Assembly (NCBI GenBank): GCA_013141435.1
Contig: JABFQZ010000001.1
Coordinates: forward strand, 186,001 to 250,000
Reading direction: 5' to 3'
DNA: 64,000 nt
DNA from: Ferruginibacter sp.
Lineage (GTDB): Bacteria > Bacteroidota > Bacteroidia > Chitinophagales > Chitinophagaceae
Numbering within the stretch: position 1 is the first letter of the stretch; every line of letters begins with the position of its first letter. The notes under the pieces were generated by a model. That model worked only from the letters and a program-made list of their open reading frames with translations. It was not told the origin of the DNA and ran no database searches. Positions 1 through 8,357 of the stretch are shown here, piece by piece. Both the position numbers and the translations under genes were made by a program.

Positions 1-166
1 TAATTGTAAACTCATAGTCTTTTTTTTTATTCTGCAAATATAATACTCTACTAATTAAATAGACTACTAAATTTCTATTTTTTTTAATTTTAAAAACAAT
101 TTTAATTTCAATAACTTAAGTTGCAAATAATCATCTATTTTTATGCTAAAATGATACTCTAGTTGT
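1..166. other. AT-rich leader upstream of the Rrf2 gene
   Basis: No gene is visible here. The octamer ATACTCTA occurs twice, at 43-50 and again at 154-161, the second ending 5 bases before the Rrf2 start codon. A regulator-proximal duplicated motif could be an autoregulatory operator, but this is only inference from position. Confidence 0.35.
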
Positions 167-586
167 ATGCTATCAAATAAAACAATATACGGTTTAAAAG
201 CACTTGGTTATTTAGCAAAAAAATATGGCGATGGTCCAATACTTATTTCTGAAATAGCAAAAGAAAAAAAAATACCTTTAAAATTTTTAGAATCGATTTT
301 ACTTCTTTTAAAAAAAAATAATATTTTAGAAAGCAAAAAAGGAAAAGGTGGTGGATATTATTTGGCGGTTTCTCCAAAAAAAGTTTCAATAGCTCAAGCA
401 ATAAGGATTATAGAAGGACCAATTGCATTAGTACATTGCGTAAGTTTAAATTTTTATGAAAAATGTGAAGATTGTAATGAAACTAATTGTGGTCTTAGAA
501 AAACAATGACAGAAGTAAGAGATGCAACATTAAGAGTACTTACAAAAAAAAATTTAACGCATTTGTCAGATGGGTTTATTTGCTAG
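167..586 (+). CDS. Rrf2 family transcriptional regulator with cysteine cluster
   Basis: A 139-residue protein of the Rrf2 family. The winged helix-turn-helix covers about residues 1-65, with the typical GGGYYLA wing near residue 61. Four cysteines follow in the dimerisation/sensor part: Cys91, Cys100, Cys103 and Cys108. The family includes IscR, NsrR and CymR, which bind Fe-S clusters or respond to cysteine, NO or redox state. The four cysteines make a cluster-binding sensor likely, but the spacing is not the exact IscR or NsrR spacing, so the ligand is unknown. It starts at an ATG. Its 3' end runs 11 bases into the end of dinB on the opposite strand, so the two genes converge. Confidence 0.88.
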   Translation: MLSNKTIYGLKALGYLAKKYGDGPILISEIAKEKKIPLKFLESILLLLKKNNILESKKGKGGGYYLAVSPKKVSIAQAIRIIEGPIALVHCVSLNFYEKCEDCNETNCGLRKTMTEVRDATLRVLTKKNLTHLSDGFIC

Positions 587-1718
587 ATGCTCTTTTTAAT
601 AGCCCTTTCCCAAATCGGTTTTTCACATCATCAATACTTTTATACAAATCATTTTTCTTTTCGTTATTTGCAAACAAATTTGTTTGTACCGCATTGCCAG
701 TAAGGTCGCTTAAACGTACGCCTAGTAATCGAATAGGTTCTCCTTTTTTGTGTAATTTTTTAAATAATTCTTTTACGATAGGTATAATATCTTCATCGGC
801 ACTTGTATAATCTATAGAAATTTGTTTCTGAAAAGTTTCAAAATTTGGGTATCTAATTTTTACAGCCACACAACCAGTTACTTTTTCTTCTTTTCTAAGT
901 TCGTAACATATTTTTTCAGTAAATCGTACAAGTTCAGCATTTATAAATGGTAGCTCATACACAGGTTTATCAAAAGTATTTTCGGTAGATATTGATTTTG
1001 CTTCATGATAATTGGTAACAATTCCATTATGCAAACCATTACATTTTGCAATTAATTCCAACCCAAAACTGCCAAGCCTTTCTTCCAATAACTGTGCAGA
1101 CACATTAGCAATATGCCTTATTTTTTGTACACCTAAATAGGCAAGCACTTCTTGTGCATGCTTGCCCACTCCTGGTATTTCGGCTACAGGTAAAGGTGCT
1201 AAAAATTCTTTTTCTTTTCCAAAAGGTATTTGCAAATAACCATTAGGTTTAGCTTGGTTGGTAGCAATTTTTGCCATCATTTTATTGCTCGATAAACCAA
1301 ACGAAATTGGCAAACCTGTAGCTTGCATTATTTCATTCCTCAAATCAATTGTCCATTGCAGCGGATTAAAAAATTTATCCATGCCAGTAAGGTCTATATA
1401 AAATTCATCTATCGAAGCTTTTTCAAAAAGGGGAGCTTTATCGGCAATAATTTGTGTAACCCAGCGGCTGTATCTACTATATTCGCCCCTTGTACCATGC
1501 ACAAAAATTGCCTGAGGGCAAAGCTGCTTCGCCCTAGCCGATGGCATAGCAGAGTGTATGCCAAATTTACGAGCCTCATAGCTACAAGCTGCTACTACTC
1601 CACGTTCCGAGCCACCTACTATTACAGGCTTGCCTTTAAGCATTGGGTTGTTTAATATCTCTACCGATACAAAAAACGAATCCAAATCAAAATGTGCTAT
1701 AATGCGTTGCTGTTTTAT
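576..1718 (-). CDS. dinB: DNA polymerase IV (Y-family translesion polymerase)
   Basis: Y-family DNA polymerase that copies past lesions with low fidelity. Visible motifs are FDLDSFFVSVE at the N-terminus (first catalytic Asp), the YEARK fingers motif, SIDEFYIDLTG (second catalytic carboxylates), a helix-hairpin-helix region around AEIPGVGK, and a C-terminal little-finger domain; about 370-380 residues is the usual length. The start is abnormal. The first standard start codon, TTG at 1685, lies inside FDLD and would remove the first metal-binding Asp. Upstream the frame is open back to a stop at 1731-1733 and reads KQQRIIAHFDLD, but holds only ATA (1718) and ATT (1703) as possible starts. The ATA at 1718 is given as the start because it fits typical N-termini of this family; this is inference. 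Confidence 0.88.
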   Translation of the reverse strand: MKQQRIIAHFDLDSFFVSVEILNNPMLKGKPVIVGGSERGVVAACSYEARKFGIHSAMPSARAKQLCPQAIFVHGTRGEYSRYSRWVTQIIADKAPLFEKASIDEFYIDLTGMDKFFNPLQWTIDLRNEIMQATGLPISFGLSSNKMMAKIATNQAKPNGYLQIPFGKEKEFLAPLPVAEIPGVGKHAQEVLAYLGVQKIRHIANVSAQLLEERLGSFGLELIAKCNGLHNGIVTNYHEAKSISTENTFDKPVYELPFINAELVRFTEKICYELRKEEKVTGCVAVKIRYPNFETFQKQISIDYTSADEDIIPIVKELFKKLHKKGEPIRLLGVRLSDLTGNAVQTNLFANNEKKNDLYKSIDDVKNRFGKGLLKRASSK

Positions 1719-1796
1719 TGCTAAATTATTTTACGCTAAATATTGTTAGTATATTTTTATTTCTTCTTTAGGTTTTAATCACTCCTAATTCATCAT

Positions 1797-2309
1797 CTAT
1801 CCATAAATTTCTAGCAACCCATCTGGCACATCTACATACACTTTTTTATTTTTATTATCCATTTTTATTAAGTTAGCTTCATGTATAGGTATTAGTGCCT
1901 CATTGCCATTATATAAGATAGTACAAAGTATTTGGTGAGGCATTTCCATTACCTCTATTATTGAGCCAAGGTCAGTTTCTCCATCAATTATATTATAGCC
2001 AAGCAATGCAATAGGCGCAGCTTTTGCTTTATGATTATTAAAATCATCTTCTTGTAACCACACTTCTTTTGGAGTTAATTTTCTTGCTATTTCTAAACTA
2101 TTTATGCCTTCCAGCTTTATGTATATTTCTGTATCGCTTTTAGAAGTAATTTTTTCAATAAAATGTGGCAAAAAATTATTTTTTGGCTGCTCCAAAAAAA
2201 TTGCTTCTACACCTTTCAACAAAGTTTTTTTTCCTAAACTATGTTGCAAAATTAACTCTCCAGTAATGCCATGGCTTGCTGCCAATTTCCCAATTTTAAA
2301 ATATTGCAT
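1797..2309 (-). CDS. rimM: ribosome maturation factor RimM
   Basis: A 170-residue RimM, which binds ribosomal protein S19 and helps maturation of the 30S subunit head. The N-terminal RimM domain (about 1-85) contains GKLAASHGITGEL, and the C-terminal half is a PRC-barrel (about 95-168) ending near VDVPDGLLEIYG. Length matches the family. In many bacteria rimM follows rpsP; here no rpsP lies upstream within the window, and the next gene upstream is tonB on the other strand. Confidence 0.93.
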   Translation of the reverse strand: MQYFKIGKLAASHGITGELILQHSLGKKTLLKGVEAIFLEQPKNNFLPHFIEKITSKSDTEIYIKLEGINSLEIARKLTPKEVWLQEDDFNNHKAKAAPIALLGYNIIDGETDLGSIIEVMEMPHQILCTILYNGNEALIPIHEANLIKMDNKNKKVYVDVPDGLLEIYG

Positions 2310-2394
2310 ATAGCAAATTTATTTTATAGTTTTCAAACAAAATTTATTTTTTTCATTTGGGGCTATCTGCATTATTACTATATTCAACATTAGT

Positions 2395-2497
2395 TGGCGC
2401 TTTTCGTTACAATCTTATATTGCCCCAAATGCAGGCAATATAAGGATTTACACTACAATCCCCAGCCCATCATCAGCATATCTTTTATCAACATTTA
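2395..2497 (+). repeat. dispersed hairpin element, copy A
   Basis: One of three related copies (others at 16128-16232 and, reversed, 56463-56560). A perfect 11-bp stem (2414-2424 with 2434-2444, 9-base loop) is bracketed by conserved flanks: TTCGTTACAATC on the left and CTACAATCCCCAGCC on the right, followed at a fixed distance by TCTTTTATCAACATTTA. The stem sequence differs between copies while the flanks are conserved. Function unknown. Confidence 0.7.
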
Positions 2498-2576
2498 TGG
2501 AAATTATTTGTAATTGTATCTTATAACCAAACGGCCGTTTTTAATTTTATATTTTCATTATTTAAAAACTACTATT

Positions 2577-3401
2577 ATGAAATCAGATGCAATTTTAAAA
2601 GCCGATGTACTCGATATTATTTTTGAAAACAAAAATAAATTATATGGAGCCTATGCACTACGAAAATTTTACAACAATAGACTGTACAAAGCTTTGGTAG
2701 CTATGTTTGGCTTAGTAATAATATTCATTTCACTAAGTTTTATAAAAAAAACATCACATGTAATTTTCAATACAGGCGGTACTATTTGTATTTTATCTGC
2801 ACCTCCAAAAAATAAAATATTGGATAAAAAGAAAATTGAAATTCAAAAACCAAATGCTTTTACAAAACCATTGCCTGCACATTCTACCCAAGCATTACCA
2901 ACCAATATAAAAATTGTAAACAAAACAGATGTTGAAAAAATCCAAAATTTCAATCCAAATATCCAAATAAGCGATGTAGATTTTATAGGAATACCAGATG
3001 TTGTAGCAAAAGTAAATACCGAGTTAACAAAAGGTTTAGATACATTAGCAACAAAACCAATACCAAAAATTTTTGTAGATAAAGAAACCCCTACCGAAAT
3101 TGCAGAAGTAATGCCACAATATCCTGGCGGAATGCAAGCATTACGCAAATTTTTAGAAAACAATTTGCACAATCCCCAAGATTTAGATGAAGGGCAAATA
3201 ATAGCAGTAAAAATAAAATTTGTAGTAGGCTACGATGGCAAATTAAAATCATTTGAAATAGAAGAAGATGGAGGTAAAGCCTTTAACAATGAAGTAATAC
3301 GTGTACTTAAAATTATGCCACAATGGATACCTGGAAAATCAAAAGGAGAAAATGTATCTGTCTACAATACAATACCAGTAAAGTTTGTGGCTACCGAATA
3401 A
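2577..3401 (+). CDS. energy transducer TonB (first copy)
   Basis: A 274-residue TonB-family protein coupling the inner-membrane proton gradient to outer-membrane TonB-dependent transporters. An ATG at 2577 (MKSDAILK) is chosen over an in-frame TTG at 2514 because it aligns with the N-terminus of the second TonB at 28170: both share the pattern DxIFExKNKxYGAYxLRK. One membrane segment (about residues 37-58) is followed by a periplasmic linker and a C-terminal TonB domain with PQYPGGMQALRKFL and MPQWIPGK. It heads a unit with a small membrane protein, a PstS-like lipoprotein and a TPR protein. Unlike the second copy it lacks a long proline run. Confidence 0.88.
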   Translation: MKSDAILKADVLDIIFENKNKLYGAYALRKFYNNRLYKALVAMFGLVIIFISLSFIKKTSHVIFNTGGTICILSAPPKNKILDKKKIEIQKPNAFTKPLPAHSTQALPTNIKIVNKTDVEKIQNFNPNIQISDVDFIGIPDVVAKVNTELTKGLDTLATKPIPKIFVDKETPTEIAEVMPQYPGGMQALRKFLENNLHNPQDLDEGQIIAVKIKFVVGYDGKLKSFEIEEDGGKAFNNEVIRVLKIMPQWIPGKSKGENVSVYNTIPVKFVATE

Positions 3402-3445
3402 TTTTAATTTTTTTATTACTAAATTGCTCTTTTTAAAATTAAAAT

Positions 3446-3700
3446 ATGGCACTCGAAGAATTTGAAAACGAAAAACTTAGCACAAGACAAAAAAGCATAG
3501 TGCTTATGCAAAGCATAACCAATTATGTAATGGGAGCAGTTATTTTTGCAGCAGGCATTTTAATTTTTTTTCCTCAAGGAAAAATGATAGACTTTGTAAG
3601 CCGATACGATCCTACACTAATAAAAATATTTGGCATAGTTTGTTGTATTTATGGTTCGTTTCGTATTTTTAGAGGTTATCAAAAAAAATATTTTAGATAA
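3446..3700 (+). CDS. small two-TM membrane protein
   Basis: An 84-residue protein with a charged N-terminus (about 20 residues) and two hydrophobic segments (about 25-45 and 58-76), the second ending in a basic tail. I do not recognise a named family. Its position between tonB and the PstS-like gene, with the neighbour starting 8 bases after its stop, makes it part of the same operon. A helper for the TonB system or the lipoprotein is possible but unproven. Confidence 0.7.
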   Translation: MALEEFENEKLSTRQKSIVLMQSITNYVMGAVIFAAGILIFFPQGKMIDFVSRYDPTLIKIFGIVCCIYGSFRIFRGYQKKYFR

Positions 3701-3707
3701 ATTTAGT

Positions 3708-4652
3708 ATGAAGATTAATAAATTGATATTGGTATTTTTATCTTTTATCCACTTTTTTGTTTTTATTTCATGCAATGAAGATGTAAAAAAAACTAAACCC
3801 ACTGATACTCCAAAAAGCGGCACAATAGATATTAGTGTAGATGAATCTTTTGAACCAGTAATGAAAGAGCAAATTACCATGTACGAGGCATCAAACCCTG
3901 GCACTAAAATAAATGCACATTACAAATCCGAAGCCGATTGCTTAAAAGATTATTTTAAAGATTCAATAAACAGGCTAATTATAATTACCAGAGGTTTAAA
4001 GCCAAACGAAGAAAAGTACATGTTTGATTCCTTAGGTTTTAATCCTGCTTGGAACGAAATAGCAACAGATGCAATTGCAGTAATTATAAATAAAAACAAT
4101 ACCGATACATTTTTCTCTTTAGATAATTTAAAACAAAGGCTAATTGGTAAATTTAAAAGAGAACAAACACTTGTTTTTGATGGTTTAAATAGAACAAGCA
4201 CAGTAAGGTTTATACAAGATTCTATTTTAAAAGGAAATAACTTTGATACAAGTGTTGTAAAAGCCGTAAAAAATAGCGATGAAGTTTTCGATTATATAGC
4301 CACACACCAAAATGCAATTGGCTTTGTAGGTATAAATAGAATTGGAAACCCTGAAGATGCAAAACAATTGGCCTTATTAAAAAAAGTAAAAATTGCACTA
4401 ATACAATGCGATTTATGCGATAAAAAGCCATTTATTTTGCCAACACAGCAAAGCATTTTAAATAGGCGTTACCCTTTGGTACGAGGTTTGTATTACATTA
4501 GCAAAGAAAATTATACTGGCTTGGGCTCTGGGTTTATAGCATTTTTAAAATACGAAAGAGGACAATTAATTTTTAGACGGTCTTATCTTGGTCCAATTAT
4601 GAATTTTAATGTTCGTAATGTTAATTTAAACAGAAATCCCGAAAAAAAATAA
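3708..4652 (+). CDS. PstS-like substrate-binding lipoprotein
   Basis: A 314-residue periplasmic-binding-protein-like lipoprotein. The ATG at 3708 gives a clean signal peptide with a lipobox ending FISC at about residue 22; the longer in-frame reading from 3651 would bury it. The body has PstS/PBP-like features such as GTIDISVDESFEPV near the start and FDGLNRTSTVRFIQD in the middle. In other Bacteroidota such genes accompany exb/tonB operons, so the role may lie with TonB-linked transport rather than a classical phosphate ABC importer; no pstCAB genes are near. It belongs to the tonB-TPR operon. Confidence 0.8.
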   Translation: MKINKLILVFLSFIHFFVFISCNEDVKKTKPTDTPKSGTIDISVDESFEPVMKEQITMYEASNPGTKINAHYKSEADCLKDYFKDSINRLIIITRGLKPNEEKYMFDSLGFNPAWNEIATDAIAVIINKNNTDTFFSLDNLKQRLIGKFKREQTLVFDGLNRTSTVRFIQDSILKGNNFDTSVVKAVKNSDEVFDYIATHQNAIGFVGINRIGNPEDAKQLALLKKVKIALIQCDLCDKKPFILPTQQSILNRRYPLVRGLYYISKENYTGLGSGFIAFLKYERGQLIFRRSYLGPIMNFNVRNVNLNRNPEKK

Positions 4653-4716
4653 TCACTAATTCTATTTATTGCTACAAATTCTTTAAAATTGTATTTATTA
4701 AAATCAAATTGAAACA

Positions 4717-6459
4717 ATGACAAAATTGAAAACGCTTTTAATGGTTGTATTAACCATACTTTTTACAGTAAATGTAACAGCACAAACAATCGAAGATGGG
4801 AAAAAATTCTTGTACTACGAAAGGTATAAAAGTGCCAAAGAGGTTTTTCAAAAACTTTCAGCAGCTAATGCTGGAGATGAGTCTGCGGTATATTACTTAG
4901 GGCAAGCATTAATTGGCTTACAAGATATTGCTGGAGCTAAAACTTTGTACCAGCAAAAATTATCGGCTAATCCTAACAGCCCTTTATTGCTTGCAGGTAT
5001 GGGGCATATTGGTTTGTTGGAAGGTAATGTAGCAGATGCAAAAAGCCGTTTTGAAACAGCAATAAACCTTAGTGGTGCAAAGCGAATAGATGTTTTAAAT
5101 GCTGTTGGTGCACCAAACAGTAATCCCGAAATAAAAAATGGCGATGCAAATTATGCAATAGAAAAATTAAAATTTGCTACAACTTTAAAAGGCTTTAAAG
5201 ACCCCGAAGTATGGGCAAATCTTGGTGATGCTTATAGAAAAAATAATGAAGGTGGTAGTGCTGTACAGGCTTACCAGTCTGCATTAGCAATCAATCCAAA
5301 TTATGCAAGAGCAATATATCGTACTGGTCGTTTGTATCAGTCGCAAGGTATATCGCAAGAGTCTTTGTATTTGGGGCATTTCAACAATGCAATTGCTAAA
5401 GATCCTAATTATGCACCAGTTTACAATACACTTTTTAATTATTATTATGAGTCAGATGTAACTAAAAGTGCCGGTTATTTAGAAAAAGCATTAGCAGTAT
5501 CAGATGATGATCCAAGCGCATGTTTATTTAGGGCTCGTATGAAATTTGCACAAGGATTGTATGCAGAATCTATTGCAAAATGTAATGAGTGTATTGCTGC
5601 TGGTGGTACTGTGCCAATACCTAATTTATTTGGGTTAAAAGCATATTCGTATTTAAAATTAAATGATTCGGTAAATGCAAAAGCAAGTTTTGAAGAGTAT
5701 TTTAAAAAACAAGATGTAAATAAAATTGGAACTGGAGATTATTCTACATATGCATTTACATTACTAAAATTTGCAGGTAGCGAACAAATTGCTGCAACTT
5801 ATATTGAAAAAGCTGTAGCATTAGATTCATTAGAAAAAAACAAAGCCGACTATTTAAAAGTAATGGCAGACTATTACAAAGGCAAAGGAAATTTTGCAGA
5901 AGCTGCTAATTGGTACAATAAAATTTTAACAGTAAAAAAGAGTTATAATAATGTAGATTTATACAATGCAGGCTATAATTATTACAGAGTAAATAATTAT
6001 CAAGCTGCCGAAGCAGTTTTTAATAAATATATGGCAAAGTACCCCGATGATATGTTTGGGTTTTATATGGCAGCAAAATCTAGTGCTGGTATAGATTCTA
6101 CAATGACATTAGGCACAGGAGCTGCTGCTTATTTAAAAGCTATTGAAGTTGGCGAAAGAGCAGCCGATAAAACTAAAATAAAAGATCAAATGATTGGAGC
6201 ATATACTTATATGATGCAATATGCTTTTAATATTAAAAAAGATCAGGCTGCTGCAATTGCTTATGCCGACAAAGCGTTATTACTAGACACTTCCGATGCT
6301 AATTCAATAAAAAATAAAGAATTTGTAACTAAAAATAGTCCTAGTACAAAACCATCCGTAACAAAACCAGCAGTAACAAAACCATCAGTAACAAAACCAG
6401 CTGCAAAACCCTCAACAACTACAAAACCAAAAGTTGTTGCCCCAGTAAAAAAAAAATAA
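4717..6459 (+). CDS. secreted tetratricopeptide-repeat protein
   Basis: A 580-residue periplasmic protein. A signal peptide covers about residues 1-22 (cleavage after NVTAQ). The body is made of successive TPR helix pairs (for example around YYLGQALIGLQ, ANLGDAYRKN, AIYRTGRLYQSQG and AYYNKILT-like repeats). The C-terminal 40 residues are low-complexity, with KPSVTKPAVTKP-type repeats and a lysine-rich end. It is the last gene of the tonB unit and is followed by a strong terminator. Probably a scaffold for protein contacts in the envelope. Confidence 0.82.
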   Translation: MTKLKTLLMVVLTILFTVNVTAQTIEDGKKFLYYERYKSAKEVFQKLSAANAGDESAVYYLGQALIGLQDIAGAKTLYQQKLSANPNSPLLLAGMGHIGLLEGNVADAKSRFETAINLSGAKRIDVLNAVGAPNSNPEIKNGDANYAIEKLKFATTLKGFKDPEVWANLGDAYRKNNEGGSAVQAYQSALAINPNYARAIYRTGRLYQSQGISQESLYLGHFNNAIAKDPNYAPVYNTLFNYYYESDVTKSAGYLEKALAVSDDDPSACLFRARMKFAQGLYAESIAKCNECIAAGGTVPIPNLFGLKAYSYLKLNDSVNAKASFEEYFKKQDVNKIGTGDYSTYAFTLLKFAGSEQIAATYIEKAVALDSLEKNKADYLKVMADYYKGKGNFAEAANWYNKILTVKKSYNNVDLYNAGYNYYRVNNYQAAEAVFNKYMAKYPDDMFGFYMAAKSSAGIDSTMTLGTGAAAYLKAIEVGERAADKTKIKDQMIGAYTYMMQYAFNIKKDQAAAIAYADKALLLDTSDANSIKNKEFVTKNSPSTKPSVTKPAVTKPSVTKPAAKPSTTTKPKVVAPVKKK

Positions 6460-6477
6460 TAGCTAAAAAGAAATAAC

Positions 6478-6508
6478 AAAAAGGCTCTGAAATATTCAGA
6501 GCCTTTTT
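6478..6508 (+). terminator. intrinsic terminator after the TPR gene
   Basis: A 14-bp perfect stem AAAAAGGCTCTGAA / TTCAGAGCCTTTTT with a 3-base loop and a T-run. It separates the tonB unit from the nuo locus. Confidence 0.9.
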
Positions 6509-6579
6509 ATATATAAATTTTTTCTACCTATGGTATATTCACTTTGGTAGCGTATTTTTGTAAAAATTATAAAAAAAGT

Positions 6580-6990
6580 ATGCAGTTTTTTTTTCTTAAA
6601 ATAATCGAAAATAGCAGTATAAATTATCTTCCAATTGTTTTGCAAATTATTTTTGCAATGGGTTTTGTTGGTACAATGATATTACTATCAAGTAAATTTG
6701 GACCAAAAAGAAAAACAGCCGATAAGCTTCAAAATTTTGAAAGTGGAATTGAAATAAAGGGGAATGCCCGACAGCCGATGGCTATAAAGTACTTTTTGAT
6801 AGCAATACTTTTTGTTTTGTTAGATGTAGAAGTAATATTCTTTTACCCTTATGCAGTAAATTTTAGAGAATTTGCTGCAGATCCTACAATGAGCTGGCAT
6901 ACTTTTTTAGCAGTACTTTTATTTGTAGCTTGTTTTTTAGTTGGCTTTATTTATATATTTAAAAAGGGTGCATTAAAGTGGGAGGAATAA
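6580..6990 (+). CDS. nuoA: NADH-quinone oxidoreductase subunit A
   Basis: A 137-residue membrane subunit of complex I. The ATG at 6580 (MQFFFLK) is preferred to the upstream TTG at 6544. Three membrane segments are visible. The loop after the first carries KFGPKRKTADKLQNFESG, and the second carries the conserved acidic LLDVEVIFFYPYA motif. It is the first gene of the nuo locus. A TAnnTTTG-like box (TATTTTTG, 6551-6558) lies just upstream. Confidence 0.95.
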   Translation: MQFFFLKIIENSSINYLPIVLQIIFAMGFVGTMILLSSKFGPKRKTADKLQNFESGIEIKGNARQPMAIKYFLIAILFVLLDVEVIFFYPYAVNFREFAADPTMSWHTFLAVLLFVACFLVGFIYIFKKGALKWEE

Positions 6991-6995
6991 AGATA

Positions 6996-7157
6996 TTAGC
7001 TAATTAGTTAATATGCTAATTGTAAGAAAAAAAAATAAAAAAAAGCAATCTTTAAAAGATAAAATAATTTAATTAAAATAATCATTTAAAAATGCTATTC
7101 GATAAAAAGCTTTATAGTTAAGAAATTAGCAAATTGGCAAATCAGCACATTAGCAAA
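6996..7157. repeat. two degenerate 8-bp tandem repeat tracts in the nuoA-nuoB spacer
   Basis: 6996-7022 reads TTAGCTAA TTAGTTAA TATGCTAA TTG, and 7126-7157 reads TTAGCAAA TTGGCAAA TCAGCACA TTAGCAAA. Both have period 8 with substitutions. The second ends 9 bases before the nuoB start. Confidence 0.75.
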
Positions 7158-7166
7158 TTAAAAAAT

Positions 7167-7727
7167 ATGCGTCCAGTACAATATAATAACACCGTAAAAT
7201 TCGCTGGTATTCCCGAAGGATATATGGGCGATGGTTTTATGGCCACTAGTTTTGAAAAAGTAGTTGGCCTAGCTCGTAAAAATTCAATTTGGCCATTGCC
7301 ATTTGCTACAAGCTGCTGTGGTATAGAGTTTATGGCTACTGCTGCCAGCCATTACGATTTAGCAAGATTTGGCAGTGAGCGTATGAGTTTTAGCCCACGC
7401 CAATGCGATTTACTTTTAGTGATGGGTACAATCTCAAAAAAAATGGGTCCAATTTTAAAACAAGTTTATTTGCAAATGGCTGAGCCTCGTTGGGTAATGG
7501 CCGTAGGCGCATGTGCAAGTAGTGGTGGCATTTTCGATACCTATTCTGTAATGCAAGGCATAGACCAAGTAATACCAGTAGATGTGTATGTACCAGGCTG
7601 TCCTCCAAGACCCGAAGCAATTTTAGATGGGTTTATGAAAATACAAGAGCTAGTACACAACGAAAGTTTGAGAAGGAGAGAAAGCGAACAGTATAAAGAA
7701 TTGCTTAATAGTTATGGAATACAATAA
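7167..7727 (+). CDS. nuoB: NADH-quinone oxidoreductase subunit B
   Basis: Peripheral-arm subunit carrying the terminal N2 [4Fe-4S] cluster, which passes electrons to quinone. The ATG at 7167 (MRPVQYN) gives 186 residues; the in-frame TTG at 7134 lies within a repeat tract and is unlikely. The cluster ligands are visible: the adjacent cysteines in ATSCCGIEFM, the cysteine in VGACASSGG, and VPGCPPRPE. Length and order agree with bacterial NuoB. nuoC follows after 31 bases. Confidence 0.97.
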   Translation: MRPVQYNNTVKFAGIPEGYMGDGFMATSFEKVVGLARKNSIWPLPFATSCCGIEFMATAASHYDLARFGSERMSFSPRQCDLLLVMGTISKKMGPILKQVYLQMAEPRWVMAVGACASSGGIFDTYSVMQGIDQVIPVDVYVPGCPPRPEAILDGFMKIQELVHNESLRRRESEQYKELLNSYGIQ

Positions 7728-7758
7728 AAAGTACTTAGTTTAATTTTTTATAAATACA

Positions 7759-8262
7759 ATGGCATTAACAAACGATATAATACAACAAAAACTTACCAAT
7801 AAATTTGGAGATCAACTTAGTCAATGGCAGCAACCTTATGGTATGCTTACCTTTGTTGCCGAAAAAGATATTAATATAAGAGTATTACAATTTTTATATG
7901 ATGATGAAGAATTGAAATTTCAATTTTTAACCGATTTACAGGCAGTACATTATCCTGATAATACAGGAGCAGAATTGTGTGTAGTATATCACTTACATAA
8001 TCTAAAAGATAATGTTCGTATTCGGTTTAAAGTATTTACTGATATTGGTAAGCCAGATGTTTTTACCGCTACGGCATTATACGAATCAGCAAATTTTATG
8101 GAAAGAGAAACCTACGATTTTTACGGAGTAAATTTTGTAGGTCATCCAAATTTAAAACGAATTTTAAATGTAGATGAAATGGATTATTTTCCGTTGCGAA
8201 AAGAATTTCCATTGGAAGATCAAACAAGAATTGATAAAGACGATGAAATGTTTGGAAGGTAG
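7759..8262 (+). CDS. nuoC: NADH-quinone oxidoreductase subunit C
   Basis: A 167-residue 30-kDa-type subunit of the complex I peripheral arm. The diagnostic motif ERETYDFYGVNFVGHPNLKR sits near residue 115, followed by the conserved PLRKEFPLE. NuoC and NuoD are separate genes here, not fused as in E. coli. Confidence 0.95.
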   Translation: MALTNDIIQQKLTNKFGDQLSQWQQPYGMLTFVAEKDINIRVLQFLYDDEELKFQFLTDLQAVHYPDNTGAELCVVYHLHNLKDNVRIRFKVFTDIGKPDVFTATALYESANFMERETYDFYGVNFVGHPNLKRILNVDEMDYFPLRKEFPLEDQTRIDKDDEMFGR

Positions 8263-8269
8263 AACTTTC

Positions 8270-8316
8270 TCACAATGAAACAGAGGAAAAGAAGTACACA
8301 ACGACTTCCTTTGTGG
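8270..8316. repeat. spacer repeat related to 29777-29826
   Basis: The nuoC-nuoD spacer holds TCACAATGAAACAGAGG followed by GTACACAACGA and CTTTGTGG. The same words in the same order occur at 29777-29826 (GAAACAG, GTACACAACGA, TTTGTGG). It is an imperfect dispersed repeat of unknown role. Confidence 0.45.
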
Positions 8317-8357
8317 TGTAGAAATCTTAATATAGTTGTGTAAAATAAATATTATAA

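Noticed and set aside
2514-2576. Upstream TTG start of the first TonB
   Set aside because: The extra 21 residues have no counterpart in the paralogous TonB at 28170, and an ATG at 2577 aligns exactly.
6340-6455. KPSVTKPAVTKP repeats of the TPR protein as a CRISPR-like or DNA-level repeat
   Set aside because: The repeat is short, imperfect and in frame; it is a low-complexity protein tail.
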